Positions 6,514 to 13,842 are shown, numbered from the stretch's first letter. The stretch is DNA of 15,272 bases from Clostridium sp. UBA6640 (GCF_002455975.1 NZ_DKLM01000078.1:1-15272); one strand, 5' to 3'. The notes: a model not told the origin generated them from the sequence alone. A program made the numbers and translations.

Positions 6514-6582
6514 TGGTTATATTCTATACTTTTGTTGAAAATATAATTTATGATTAACTCACCTTTTATTAGTGATCATATT

Positions 6583-6885
6583 TTAGGTTCTCTGAGGGCA
6601 GTATTGACTAGGATGAACATATCTAACTCCACTCTGGGTATTGGTAGATCCACACTTTGAGCAGTTATAGGTTGAATACCAATGTGTCTCATAGGCATCA
6701 CATTCAGCAGAATAGATAGTCCCATTAATCGTATATTTAATAGGATGCGGAACTTTAATATTATAAGAATTTCCACCAGTTAAAGTGCACGTATTATGGT
6801 CACAACCACATGGAGTAGCTGATACAGAAGTAGTATTTAACAATAATACTGTCATTACAATTGGCGCTATTGATAATTTTTTCAT
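6583..6885 (-). CDS. Secreted Cys-rich small protein, unknown function
   Basis: Not recognised as a named family. The 100-aa product has a classic signal peptide (MKKL, then a hydrophobic run, with a likely cut after Ala23 in VSA-TP). The mature part has seven Cys: C26 and C28 in CGCDHNTC with C33, then C62, the pair C75/C78 in NCSKCG, and C96. With His at 30, 47, 67 and 91 this could bind metal or form disulfides; CxxC suggests a zinc-ribbon-like knuckle. AAGGAGG lies just upstream of the ATG and a SigA promoter about 50 bases further up. It is intact, lies on the opposite strand to its neighbours and sits at the attR end, which suits a lysogenic-conversion (moron) gene. A role in surface or signalling functions would be speculation. 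Confidence 0.8.
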   Translation of the reverse strand: MKKLSIAPIVMTVLLLNTTSVSATPCGCDHNTCTLTGGNSYNIKVPHPIKYTINGTIYSAECDAYETHWYSTYNCSKCGSTNTQSGVRYVHPSQYCPQRT

Positions 6886-6934
6886 ATAAATCCTCCTTAA
6901 TTTAATTATTATACTTATTTACAAATATGTTACA

Positions 6935-6962
6935 ATTATAACATAATAAACCAGTTGTGCAA
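6935..6962 (-). promoter_or_regulatory. SigA-type promoter of the secreted Cys-rich gene
   Basis: On the minus strand TTGCAC (6957-6962) and TATAAT (6935-6940) are separated by 16 bp, close to the vegetative consensus. The predicted leader to ATG 6885 is about 40 nt. Confidence 0.65.
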
Positions 6963-7378
6963 ATGTATTCATACGAAGATAAAGGTGTTAAATAAAATAG
7001 CTCGTTAAATAAAAGCAAAACTTAAATAAGTTGTAGAATAAGCAATATAGATTATTAACCTTAACATGAGATGTATTTAAATTTGATTGCTATCTCTTTT
7101 TGATGTTTAGCGGCTTCAAGCTGAACCATAACATAGGATGTATTAAGAATCTAAATATTTTTTATCTACATTCTATTTATGGATGTTATAAAATAAGATG
7201 TCGAACAAAACTATATATAATATGTAGGAATTTCTTAAATATATTTGATTCTTTTAAATAATAGATGTATAAAGCAATTTAAAGCAGTCCTATAAATGAA
7301 TGAAAAATTTATTGGTATGTGTTTTTAGAAATTTACAAATAATATAACGGTTTAAAGTTAGCAAACCGTTGGTATTAA
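6963..7378. other. Gene-free right end of the element
   Basis: No supported gene was seen on either strand. A stop-free frame at about 7069-7261 (plus) has no good start or ribosome binding site and low-complexity codons. An 8-bp hairpin AACGGTTT/AAACCGTT (7346-7353 with 7363-7370) ends 9 nt before the right spo0A copy and may be an old regulatory or recombination-arm site. Confidence 0.5.
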
Positions 7379-7504
7379 TCAAGTAGATGCCATAAAAAAA
7401 TATTTGGATATACTATTCATAATGATAACGGTAAACCTACAAATTCGGAATTTATTGCAATGGCTGTAGATAAATTAAGATTAAAAAATAGGGTGGCTAA
7501 TAGA
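7379..7504 (+). pseudogene. Displaced, decaying 3' end of spo0A (attR-like)
   Basis: This matches 2273-2400. A 1-nt deletion near 7397 breaks the frame. Read in corrected frame it gives an ending equivalent to VDAI..., FGYTIHNDNGKPTNSEFIAM, AVDKLRLKNRVANRI. The change MVADKL to MAVDKL departs from a stretch conserved in B. subtilis Spo0A, while the copy at 2273-2396 keeps it, so this one is the copy free of selection. It lacks any start or upstream spo0A sequence. A strong terminator follows about 110 bases on, as expected for the original chromosomal spo0A tail. Confidence 0.8.
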
Positions 7505-7614
7505 ATATAATAGGTCGACATTACTAAAATTGGGAAAATTGCATAGAAAAAAATGTTATGACCATACATCAACTGATATGTTTTATTAAGTCGATTAAAA
7601 TGGAATATTCTGCG

Positions 7615-7669
7615 AAACCTCTTATTGATTCATATAGATATTTGTGCCAATAAGAGGTTTTCTTTTTTG
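7615..7669 (+). terminator. Strong intrinsic terminator, probably the original spo0A terminator
   Basis: AAACCTCTTATTG (7615-7627) pairs perfectly with CAATAAGAGGTTT (7648-7660) around a 20-nt loop and is followed by TCTTTTTTG. It lies downstream of the displaced spo0A tail with no gene between them. I infer that it terminated spo0A before the insertion. Confidence 0.8.
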
Positions 7670-7963
7670 TCTAGATTAATAGAGTATAATTCATAGTTAG
7701 ACGGTGTTCTAAATATGAATTTAAAGAATAATATGAGAATCTCAATATGGAAAATAATAAACTAGAACTAAATGTCGTTGATTTTTCTGGATAAAGTATT
7801 ATATAATAAAGTCAATAAACTGGAATTTTTAGCCTGATTAATAGGGAGGCTTTAAAGAAATATTCAGTGATTTAAATATAGTAAGTTTGAATTAAAAATA
7901 AATTTATCAGCCTATGTATATAATTAAGTATTACATAGGTTTGAACTTTTTAGGAGGTATTTT
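7670..7963. other. Intergenic region upstream of the Nudix gene, with a hairpin
   Basis: No supported gene. The hairpin CCTATGTA/TACATAGG (7911-7918 with 7932-7939) lies 24 nt before the Nudix start codon and is followed by TTTGAACTTTTT; it may be an attenuator or a weak terminator. A weak AGCCT/AGGCT hairpin is at about 7830. No convincing promoter was found by eye, although the Nudix gene needs one after the terminator at 7615. Confidence 0.5.
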
Positions 7964-8482
7964 ATGAAGCTTTACGAGAAAACCATTAATAAAGAATATA
8001 TATATAAAGGAAAGATCTTAAATTTAAAGATAGAAGAGGTAGAACTTCCTGATGGTAAGACTAGTAAAAGAGAAATTGTAGAACATCCTGGAGCAGTGGC
8101 TATATTGGCTTTTAAAGATGAAGATACGTTAGTATTAGTAGAACAATTTAGAAAACCATTAAATATGTCAATATTAGAAATACCAGCAGGTAAATTAGAA
8201 GCTGGAGAAAATCCAGAGCTATGTGCTATTAGAGAATTAGAAGAAGAAACAGGATATAAGTCAAAAGAACTAAAATACTTAGGGAAAATAGCAACTACTC
8301 CGGGCTTTAGTGATGAGTATATTCACATATTTAAAGCAACAAGTCTATATGAAGGAAATATAGGTGGAGATGAAGATGAGTTTATAAATCTACATGAATA
8401 TAAAATAGAAGAAATAAAAGAAATGATTAAAAGTGGAGAAATAATTGACGGTAAGACTATCGCAGCATTAAGCTTTTTATAA
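7964..8482 (+). CDS. nudF: Nudix hydrolase, probable ADP-ribose pyrophosphatase
   Basis: This family hydrolyses ADP-ribose to AMP and ribose 5-phosphate, clearing a reactive NAD breakdown product in the cytoplasm. The complete Nudix box lies at residues 76-98: Gly76, Glu82, Arg90-Glu91, Glu94-Glu95 and Gly97 fit GX5EX7REUXEEXGU, giving the Mg-binding loop. Upstream GAVAILAF and EQFRKP and downstream TPGFSDEYIHIFKA match the ADP-ribose pyrophosphatase subgroup. The length of 172 aa is normal. TAGGAGG precedes the ATG. It stands before spoIIM, as in other clostridia. Ribose 5-phosphate links it loosely to DeoB downstream. Exact substrate is inferred from the family. Confidence 0.9.
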   Translation: MKLYEKTINKEYIYKGKILNLKIEEVELPDGKTSKREIVEHPGAVAILAFKDEDTLVLVEQFRKPLNMSILEIPAGKLEAGENPELCAIRELEEETGYKSKELKYLGKIATTPGFSDEYIHIFKATSLYEGNIGGDEDEFINLHEYKIEEIKEMIKSGEIIDGKTIAALSFL

Positions 8483-8507
8483 TCATTTTAATGGCATATA
8501 ACTTTAT

Positions 8508-8544
8508 CTAACTACATAAATATTAATTAACTTTATGTAGTTAG
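8508..8544 (+). terminator. 13-bp perfect hairpin touching the spoIIM ribosome binding site
   Basis: CTAACTACATAAA (8508-8520) pairs exactly with TTTATGTAGTTAG (8532-8544). The 3' arm ends inside the AGGAGG (8543-8548) of spoIIM. No T-run follows. It may end the Nudix transcript, shield the ribosome binding site, or both. Confidence 0.55.
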
Positions 8545-8556
8545 GAGGAAGTTAGA

Positions 8557-9180
8557 ATGTCTTTAAGAACTTTATCAGAAGGATTTAGCAGGCAATTAGA
8601 TGAAGACTTAATCTTATATTTTATTGCAATACTTTGTCTTTGTGTAGGTATTGTTTTAGGGATATACGGAGTTAAAAAATTAACAGTTGTAGAAAAAGAT
8701 TCAATTGTAAATTATATAACAGTAATATCTGATAGTTATTTAATAAAAAGTACAAGCTATAAATCAATATTCATTCAAGGTGTGAAAAATAATATTTTTA
8801 TCATCTTTGCCTATTGGGCTTTAGGATTAACAGCTATAGGTATTCCAATAATATTAATACTAAATATCTTTAAAGGATTTACAATAGGTTTTACTTTTAG
8901 CTTTTTTATATCAAAATTAAGTAGTAAAGGAGCTTTGTTATCATTCTTAGGAGTTCTTCCACAAAATTTTATTTATATTCCATGTATTATTTTTGCATCG
9001 GTTTTAGGAATTAAATATTCTTTTTCTAAAATTAAAAGCAAAGTTCACTATAAAAATATAAATTTAAAATTAAACACTTTAAATTATTCAGCTACTCTTT
9101 TATGCTGTGGATTAATTACCTTCGTAGGTATACTTTTTGAAACTTTCATAAGTCCTTTTCTAATTAAGTTAATGTTATAA
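8557..9180 (+). CDS. spoIIM: SpoIIM, stage II sporulation membrane protein
   Basis: SpoIIM is a polytopic membrane protein that works with SpoIID and SpoIIP in the mother cell (DMP complex) to thin septal peptidoglycan and drive engulfment. The 207-aa protein has about five hydrophobic spans (near 20-40, 80-103, 108-120, 133-153 and 180-205). It carries the SpoIIM/DUF95 core with GIPIILILNIFKGFTIGF and SFLGVLPQNFIYIPCI. Length is close to the B. subtilis protein. AGGAGG precedes the ATG, partly inside a hairpin arm. SigE control is expected from the family; I found no clear SigE promoter. It is followed after 18 nt by a small membrane protein gene. Confidence 0.92.
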   Translation: MSLRTLSEGFSRQLDEDLILYFIAILCLCVGIVLGIYGVKKLTVVEKDSIVNYITVISDSYLIKSTSYKSIFIQGVKNNIFIIFAYWALGLTAIGIPIILILNIFKGFTIGFTFSFFISKLSSKGALLSFLGVLPQNFIYIPCIIFASVLGIKYSFSKIKSKVHYKNINLKLNTLNYSATLLCCGLITFVGILFETFISPFLIKLML

Positions 9181-9198
9181 ATATAGGAGTATAATTTT

Positions 9199-9423
9199 AT
9201 GAATAAAGAATTAAGGGATTTTCTGATATTATACCTTAGAACTTTAATCATCATAATTTTTATGGGCATAATATTACCAAATATATTAGATTATACACTT
9301 CATTTGGTAACTAAGGGATCAACAATATATGAAAATAGCATTTTAGTTTGTAAATCTATTGATAAACAACGTGAGCTGTTATATAATTACATTCATATCT
9401 TTAAACTTTTTATGAATTTTTAG
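9199..9423 (+). CDS. Small membrane protein between spoIIM and xerD
   Basis: Function unknown. The 74-aa product has one hydrophobic span (about residues 8-30, with TLIIIIFMGIILPNIL) and a polar C-terminal half (DKQRELLYNYIHIFKLF). AGGAG lies 9 nt before the ATG. It starts 18 nt after spoIIM and ends just before the XerD-like gene, so the three are probably co-transcribed. The intact frame, good ribosome binding site and tight spacing support a real gene; a sporulation link is inferred only from position. Confidence 0.75.
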   Translation: MNKELRDFLILYLRTLIIIIFMGIILPNILDYTLHLVTKGSTIYENSILVCKSIDKQRELLYNYIHIFKLFMNF

Positions 9424-9440
9424 ATTTTATGGAGTTTTAT

Positions 9441-10319
9441 ATGAATGAATTATTAAGAAAATATATTGAGCATTTACAATTTAAAAATTTATCTTACAAT
9501 ACAATTGATGCATATAAAAGAGATTTAACCAATTTCATTGATTTTTTGAAGTGTAGAGATGAAGAGTTAAATACTATAACTACTGATGTAATCATTCTTT
9601 ATGCACAAAAGTTACAAAAGGAAGGGAAAGCTAATACTTCAGTTATTCGTAATATTATTTCAATAAGAAATTTTTACAAATACCTACTTATAAATAAAAT
9701 AGTAGATGAGGATCCAACTTTAGCTTATGAGCTTCCTAAAAATAAAAAAGAAATACCTAAAATTTTAACAGTAGAAGAAGTAGATAAGTTTTTATTACAG
9801 CCAGATTTATCTACTGCTAAAGGTATAAGAGATAAAGCTATGTTAGAAGTTATGTATGCTACTGGGATAAAAGTAAGTGAATTATTGGGATTAACAATCT
9901 ATGATATAAATTTAAAGCTTCTCTATATTAAAATTAGGAGCAAAGATGGAGATGAACGAATAATTCCTTTGGGCAGAACTGCGTGTAAATATCTTAGTCA
10001 ATATTTAGAAGTACGTGATCAGTTTAATAAATATAACTTTGATTTATTATTTTTAAATATTAAAGGTAATAAGATGAGTAGACAAGGTTTTTGGAAAATA
10101 ATTAAATATTACTCTAAAGAGGCAAATATAAATAAATATATGAATTCCTATACTTTGAGGCATTCCTTTGCAGTTCACTTATTACAAAATGGCGCAGATA
10201 TTAAATCTGTTCAGGAATTATTAGGTCATAATAATATGAGTGCTACCCAAATTTACTCATTTATTTCTAGAAAAAATAAGATTGAAGAGATTTATAGAAA
10301 ATCCCATCCGAGAGCATAG
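9441..10319 (+). CDS. xerD: XerD-like tyrosine recombinase with altered catalytic residues
   Basis: XerC/XerD resolve chromosome dimers at dif. The 292-aa protein has the N-terminal SAM-like domain (1-100) and the C-terminal catalytic domain. I start at ATG 9441 because GGAG lies 6 nt upstream; ATG 9429 has no ribosome binding site. The lysine of the beta-hairpin (Lys168), Arg240 (TLRHSF), His263 (LLGH) and the nucleophile Tyr272 (QIYSF) are present. The first catalytic Arg is Lys144 (ATGIKVSELLG, usually TGLRVSELxxL) and the HxxR His is Tyr237 (SYTLRHS). Each differs from the expected codon by one transition (AGA to AAA, CAT to TAT). Activity is therefore doubtful; another Xer may serve dif elsewhere. 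It sits between spoIIM and deoB, the usual clostridial place. Confidence 0.85.
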   Translation: MNELLRKYIEHLQFKNLSYNTIDAYKRDLTNFIDFLKCRDEELNTITTDVIILYAQKLQKEGKANTSVIRNIISIRNFYKYLLINKIVDEDPTLAYELPKNKKEIPKILTVEEVDKFLLQPDLSTAKGIRDKAMLEVMYATGIKVSELLGLTIYDINLKLLYIKIRSKDGDERIIPLGRTACKYLSQYLEVRDQFNKYNFDLLFLNIKGNKMSRQGFWKIIKYYSKEANINKYMNSYTLRHSFAVHLLQNGADIKSVQELLGHNNMSATQIYSFISRKNKIEEIYRKSHPRA

Positions 10320-10352
10320 TAATATTGATAAACTGAAAGGAGTTAGGATTAG

Positions 10353-11528
10353 ATGACAAAAAAAGTTGTACTTATAGTACTGGATAGTGTTGGCATAGGA
10401 GAGCTTCCTGATGCAAAGGAATATGGTGATGAAGGAAGCAATACATTAGGTAATATAGCCAAATCTATAAATGAATTTTCATTGCCTAACATGGAAAACT
10501 TAGGATTAGGACATATAGATGAAATAAAAAATATTAAGGCTTGTAATAATGTAGAAGGTGCTTACGGCAGATGTATGGAACTTTCTAAAGGTAAAGACAC
10601 AATTACAGGACATTGGGAATTAAGTGGCGTTGTGTTAGAAAAACCATTGAAAACTTATCCTAAAGGCTTTCCGAAAGAGATTATAGAAGAATTTGAAAGT
10701 AGAATTGGGAGAAAAGTGTTAGGAAATAAAGTTGCTTCAGGTACAGCGATTATTGAAGAACTTGGAGAAGAACATATTAAAACAGGAGATCCTATAGTTT
10801 ATACTTCAGCAGATAGTGTATTTCAAATTGCAGCACATGAAGAAATAATTCCATTACAAGAGCTTTATAATATGTGTAAAATTGCAAGAGAAATGCTTGT
10901 AGATGATAAAATGGTAGGAAGAGTTATAGCAAGACCATTTTTAGGAAATAAAAAAGACGAGTTTAAAAGAACGTCTAATAGACACGATTATGCATTAGAC
11001 CCGTTTGATAAAACTATTCTAGACTATATTAAAGAAAATAATAAAAGTGTAATGGCTGTAGGTAAAATAGAGGATATATTTAATAAAAGAGGTGTTACGC
11101 ATTCAGTTCATATAAAAGATAATATGGACGGTGTAGATAAAACTATAGATTATATGAAAACTGAAGAATGTGGGTTAATATTCACAAATTTGGTTGATTT
11201 CGATATGAAATATGGTCATAGAAATGATGTAGAAGGTTATGCTAGTGCATTAATAGAGTTTGACAATAGGTTACCAGAAATATTAGCAAACTTAGGTGAA
11301 GATGATGTGATTATAATAACAGCTGACCATGGATGTGATCCTACCGCTAAGGGTACAGATCATTCAAGAGAATACATACCAGTATTAGTTTATGGCAGAC
11401 AAATAAAGCAAAATGTAAATTTAGGTACAAGAAAAAGCTTTTGTGATATAGGAAAAACTGTACTTGATTTATTAGATATAGAAAATGAACTTAAAGGTGA
11501 AAGCTTTAAAGGCCTATTAACGAATTAG
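10353..11528 (+). CDS. deoB: Phosphopentomutase
   Basis: DeoB interconverts ribose or deoxyribose 1-phosphate and 5-phosphate, linking nucleoside cleavage to central carbon metabolism in the cytoplasm. It is a two-Mn enzyme of the alkaline-phosphatase superfamily. Asp11 (VLDSVGIGE), Thr83 (the phosphorylated residue, KDTITGHWE), Asp284 and His289 (VDFDMKYGHR), Asp325-His326 (TADHG) and His337 (GTDHSRE) all lie two residues before their counterparts in the B. cereus enzyme. All metal ligands and the active-site Thr are therefore kept. The length of 391 aa is standard. GGAG precedes the ATG. punA starts 12 nt after the stop, so the two form an operon. Confidence 0.97.
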   Translation: MTKKVVLIVLDSVGIGELPDAKEYGDEGSNTLGNIAKSINEFSLPNMENLGLGHIDEIKNIKACNNVEGAYGRCMELSKGKDTITGHWELSGVVLEKPLKTYPKGFPKEIIEEFESRIGRKVLGNKVASGTAIIEELGEEHIKTGDPIVYTSADSVFQIAAHEEIIPLQELYNMCKIAREMLVDDKMVGRVIARPFLGNKKDEFKRTSNRHDYALDPFDKTILDYIKENNKSVMAVGKIEDIFNKRGVTHSVHIKDNMDGVDKTIDYMKTEECGLIFTNLVDFDMKYGHRNDVEGYASALIEFDNRLPEILANLGEDDVIIITADHGCDPTAKGTDHSREYIPVLVYGRQIKQNVNLGTRKSFCDIGKTVLDLLDIENELKGESFKGLLTN

Positions 11529-11539
11529 GAGGAATTAAT

Positions 11540-12355
11540 ATGGATATTAAAATAGTTATGGAAAGTGTGGACTACATTAAAAGTAAATTAAATTTTCAGC
11601 CTGAAATTGGAGTAATATTAGGTTCAGGACTTGGTGATATGGCAGATACAGTAGAGGAAAGAACTGTAATAAAGTACTCTGAAGTACCTAATTTACCAGT
11701 ATCTACAGTACAAGGTCATGCAGGACAATTTGTAGTTGGAAAGCTTAATGGTAAAAATGTTATAATGATGCAAGGTAGATTCCATTATTATGAAGGATAT
11801 GATATAAGCACTTTAACATTACCTATATACATAATGAAAAATTTAGGAGTTAAATCATTAATAGTTACAAATGCTGCTGGTGGAGTAAATACTTCATTTG
11901 TACCAGGAGATCTAATGATTATTAATGATCATATTAATTTCTGTGGAAATAGTCCATTAATCGGAAAAAATGATGACAAAATTGGACCAAGATTCCCTGA
12001 TATGTCAGAAGCATATTCAAAAGAATATGTTAAGTTAGCTCATGAAGTTAGTAGTGACCTAAACTTAAAATTACAAGAAGGAGTATATATGATGTTCTCA
12101 GGCCCAACTTACGAAACTCCATCAGAAGTAAGAATGGCTAGAATTTTAGGAGCTGATGCAGTTGGAATGTCAACAGTTCCAGAAGCTATTGCTGCTAGTC
12201 ATTGTGGAATAAAAACTTTAGGAATATCATGTATAACAAATATGGCAGCAGGAATATTAGATCAGCCATTAAATCATGAGGAAGTAATAGAAACTTCTGC
12301 TAAAGTAAAATCACAATTTATTAAATTAGTTAAAGAAATAATATCAAGAATGTAA
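11540..12355 (+). CDS. punA: Purine nucleoside phosphorylase (class I, trimeric type)
   Basis: PNP splits guanosine, inosine and their deoxy forms with phosphate into base and (deoxy)ribose 1-phosphate, the substrate of DeoB encoded directly upstream. Visible motifs are the phosphate-binding GVILGSGLGD (24-33), VQGHAGQF with His60, QGRFHYYEGY (79-87), TNAAGGVN (110-117) and SGPTYETPSEVRMARILGAD (187-206). Glu192 and Asn234 have the same spacing (42) as Glu201 and Asn243 of human PNP, which bind the purine. Asn at that position indicates 6-oxopurine preference. The length of 271 aa is normal. TTAGGAGG precedes the ATG. Frame intact. Confidence 0.96.
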   Translation: MDIKIVMESVDYIKSKLNFQPEIGVILGSGLGDMADTVEERTVIKYSEVPNLPVSTVQGHAGQFVVGKLNGKNVIMMQGRFHYYEGYDISTLTLPIYIMKNLGVKSLIVTNAAGGVNTSFVPGDLMIINDHINFCGNSPLIGKNDDKIGPRFPDMSEAYSKEYVKLAHEVSSDLNLKLQEGVYMMFSGPTYETPSEVRMARILGADAVGMSTVPEAIAASHCGIKTLGISCITNMAAGILDQPLNHEEVIETSAKVKSQFIKLVKEIISRM

Positions 12356-12361
12356 TTTAAA

Positions 12362-12404
12362 TTAGTTAAGCACTTCCTTTATACTGAAGGAAATGCTTAA
12401 CTAA
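12362..12404. terminator. 18-bp hairpin after punA
   Basis: 12362-12379 pairs with 12387-12404 with a single C/A mismatch; the loop is TATACTG. It starts 7 nt after the punA stop. An A-run rather than a T-run follows on the plus strand, so termination may be partial, with pdp possibly reached by readthrough. Confidence 0.55.
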
Positions 12405-12471
12405 AAAACTTTAGAGAGCAATGAGCAATTTTATATCCTTAGTAAAGGAAATAATAAAGAACATATAACTT

Positions 12472-12526
12472 AAGGGGGTGGAATATTTCTACTCTGCATA
12501 AAATTTTATTGTGCACGATAGAAATA
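12472..12526 (+). promoter_or_regulatory. Structured leader of pdp with a distant Shine-Dalgarno-like run
   Basis: AAGGGGGTGG (12472-12481) is the only strong Shine-Dalgarno-like run upstream of pdp, but it lies about 52 nt from ATG 12534. TATTTCTA (12484-12491) pairs with TAGAAATA (12519-12526), and inside are TGCA/TGCA and ATAAAA/TTTTAT pairings. Folding would bring the purine run to within about 10 nt of the start codon. An in-frame TAA at 12525-12527 rules out a start further upstream. This is a structural inference by eye. Confidence 0.4.
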
Positions 12527-12533
12527 ATATACT

Positions 12534-13838
12534 ATGAGAATGTACGATTTAATATTAAAAAAGAGAAATAATGAGGAATTAAGTACGGAAGAGATAAATT
12601 TTATAGTAGATAACTATACTAAAGGAACAATACCAGATTATCAAATGTCAGCTATGCTTATGGCAATATATTTTCAAAAAATGAATGCAAGAGAGACTGC
12701 TGATTTAACTATGGCTATGGTTAATTCAGGAGATATCATAGATTTGAACCCTATAAGAGGAATTAAGGTTGATAAACATAGTACTGGTGGACTAGGAGAT
12801 ACAACTACATTAATACTTGCACCTATGGTTGCAGCGCTTGATATTCCAGTAGCTAAAATGTCAGGAAGAGGTTTAGGACATACTGGTGGTACAATAGATA
12901 AACTTGAGACTTTCAAAAACTTTTCAGTAGCTATGAGAGAAGAACAATTTATAAGTAATGTTAATAACATTAAAATTGCTGTAGGCGGTCAAACTGCTGA
13001 TCTAGCACCAGCAGATAAGAAACTATATGCACTAAGAGACGTTACTGCTACAGTAGACAATGTTTCATTAATTGCATCTAGTATAATGAGCAAGAAAATA
13101 GCTTCTGGAGCAGATTGTATCGTTTTAGATGTAAAGGTTGGAGAAGGTGCCTTTATGAAAACAGTAGAAAATGCTCGTGAATTAGGAACTGAGATGGTTA
13201 AAATAGGAAGGTCTGTTAATAGAAATACTATAGCAGTATTGTCAGACATGGATCAGCCGTTAGGTCTAGCGATAGGGAATGCATTAGAGGTTGAAGAAGC
13301 TATAAATACACTTAAAGGCAATGGTCCTAAAGATTTAGAAGAATTATGTTTAACATTAGGCAGCCATATGGTAGTTTTAGCAGAAAAAGCTAAAGATGAA
13401 AATGAAGCAAGAGAAATGCTTAAAGAAGTAATAAAAAATGGTAAAGCCTTAGAGAAGTTTAAGGAATTTGTTAAAGCTCAAGGTGGAGATGAATCTGTAA
13501 TTGATGATGTTTCAAAACTTCCTAAAGCAAAATATGTAATACCAGTTTTAAGTCCTAAAGCTGGGGTTGTTGAAAAAATACATGCTGAAAAATTAGGGAT
13601 AGTTGCTATGGAACTTGGTGCAGGTAGAGCAACTAAAGAGTCAATAATAGATTTAGCTGTAGGAATTGTTTTAAACAAAAAAAGAGGAGATAAAGTTGAA
13701 GAAAATGAAGTTTTAGCATATATTCATTCCAATGATGAAAGTAATATAGAAAAAGCTAAAGCTGGAGTAATTAGTAATTATGTTATCTCTTCAAATTATG
13801 AAGATAATATACCGTTAATATATGATGTAATAAAATAG
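12534..13838 (+). CDS. pdp: Pyrimidine-nucleoside phosphorylase
   Basis: Pdp cleaves uridine, thymidine and deoxyuridine with phosphate to base and (deoxy)ribose 1-phosphate, feeding DeoB. The 434-aa protein starts MRMYDLILKKRN, matching the B. subtilis start style, and has the alpha-helical domain with DYQMSAMLMAIYF. The phosphate site KHSTGGLGDTTTL (81-93) and the family signature MSGRGLGHTGGTIDKLE (109-125) are present, with SLIASSIMSKKIASGADCIV further on. The C-terminal domain is complete. Length matches the family (about 433). No ribosome binding site lies at the usual distance; see the leader entry. It follows punA after 178 nt and ends at a strong terminator. Confidence 0.96.
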   Translation: MRMYDLILKKRNNEELSTEEINFIVDNYTKGTIPDYQMSAMLMAIYFQKMNARETADLTMAMVNSGDIIDLNPIRGIKVDKHSTGGLGDTTTLILAPMVAALDIPVAKMSGRGLGHTGGTIDKLETFKNFSVAMREEQFISNVNNIKIAVGGQTADLAPADKKLYALRDVTATVDNVSLIASSIMSKKIASGADCIVLDVKVGEGAFMKTVENARELGTEMVKIGRSVNRNTIAVLSDMDQPLGLAIGNALEVEEAINTLKGNGPKDLEELCLTLGSHMVVLAEKAKDENEAREMLKEVIKNGKALEKFKEFVKAQGGDESVIDDVSKLPKAKYVIPVLSPKAGVVEKIHAEKLGIVAMELGAGRATKESIIDLAVGIVLNKKRGDKVEENEVLAYIHSNDESNIEKAKAGVISNYVISSNYEDNIPLIYDVIK

Positions 13839-13842
13839 ATAA

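Larger units (their letters stand above)
2273..7504 (+). mobile_element. Decayed prophage-like element integrated in the 3' end of spo0A
   Basis: The interval is bounded by the duplicated spo0A tail, giving an element of about 5.1 kb. A tyrosine-integrase remnant begins just inside the left copy and an endolysin-type amidase remnant lies toward the right copy, the usual order of an integrated temperate phage. Between them are very small phage-style genes, a broken HNH-endonuclease-like gene, hairpin terminators and repeats, but no recognisable capsid, portal, tail or terminase gene. Integrase, HNH and amidase genes are all broken, so the element should be immobile. The small size suggests heavy deletion of a larger prophage; a satellite or other integrative element remains possible. 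Confidence 0.75.

Noticed and set aside
6576..6776. 66-aa minus-strand frame overlapping the Cys-rich gene
   Set aside because: It is in a different frame from the well-supported signal-peptide protein and lacks a ribosome binding site.
7199..7205. Second perfect 0A box TGTCGAA inside the element
   Set aside because: A 7-mer of this composition is expected about once by chance in a window of this size counting both strands, and no gene starts nearby in a fitting position.
7069..7261. Stop-free plus-strand frame in the right end of the element
   Set aside because: No start codon with a ribosome binding site, and the composition is that of random AT-rich sequence.
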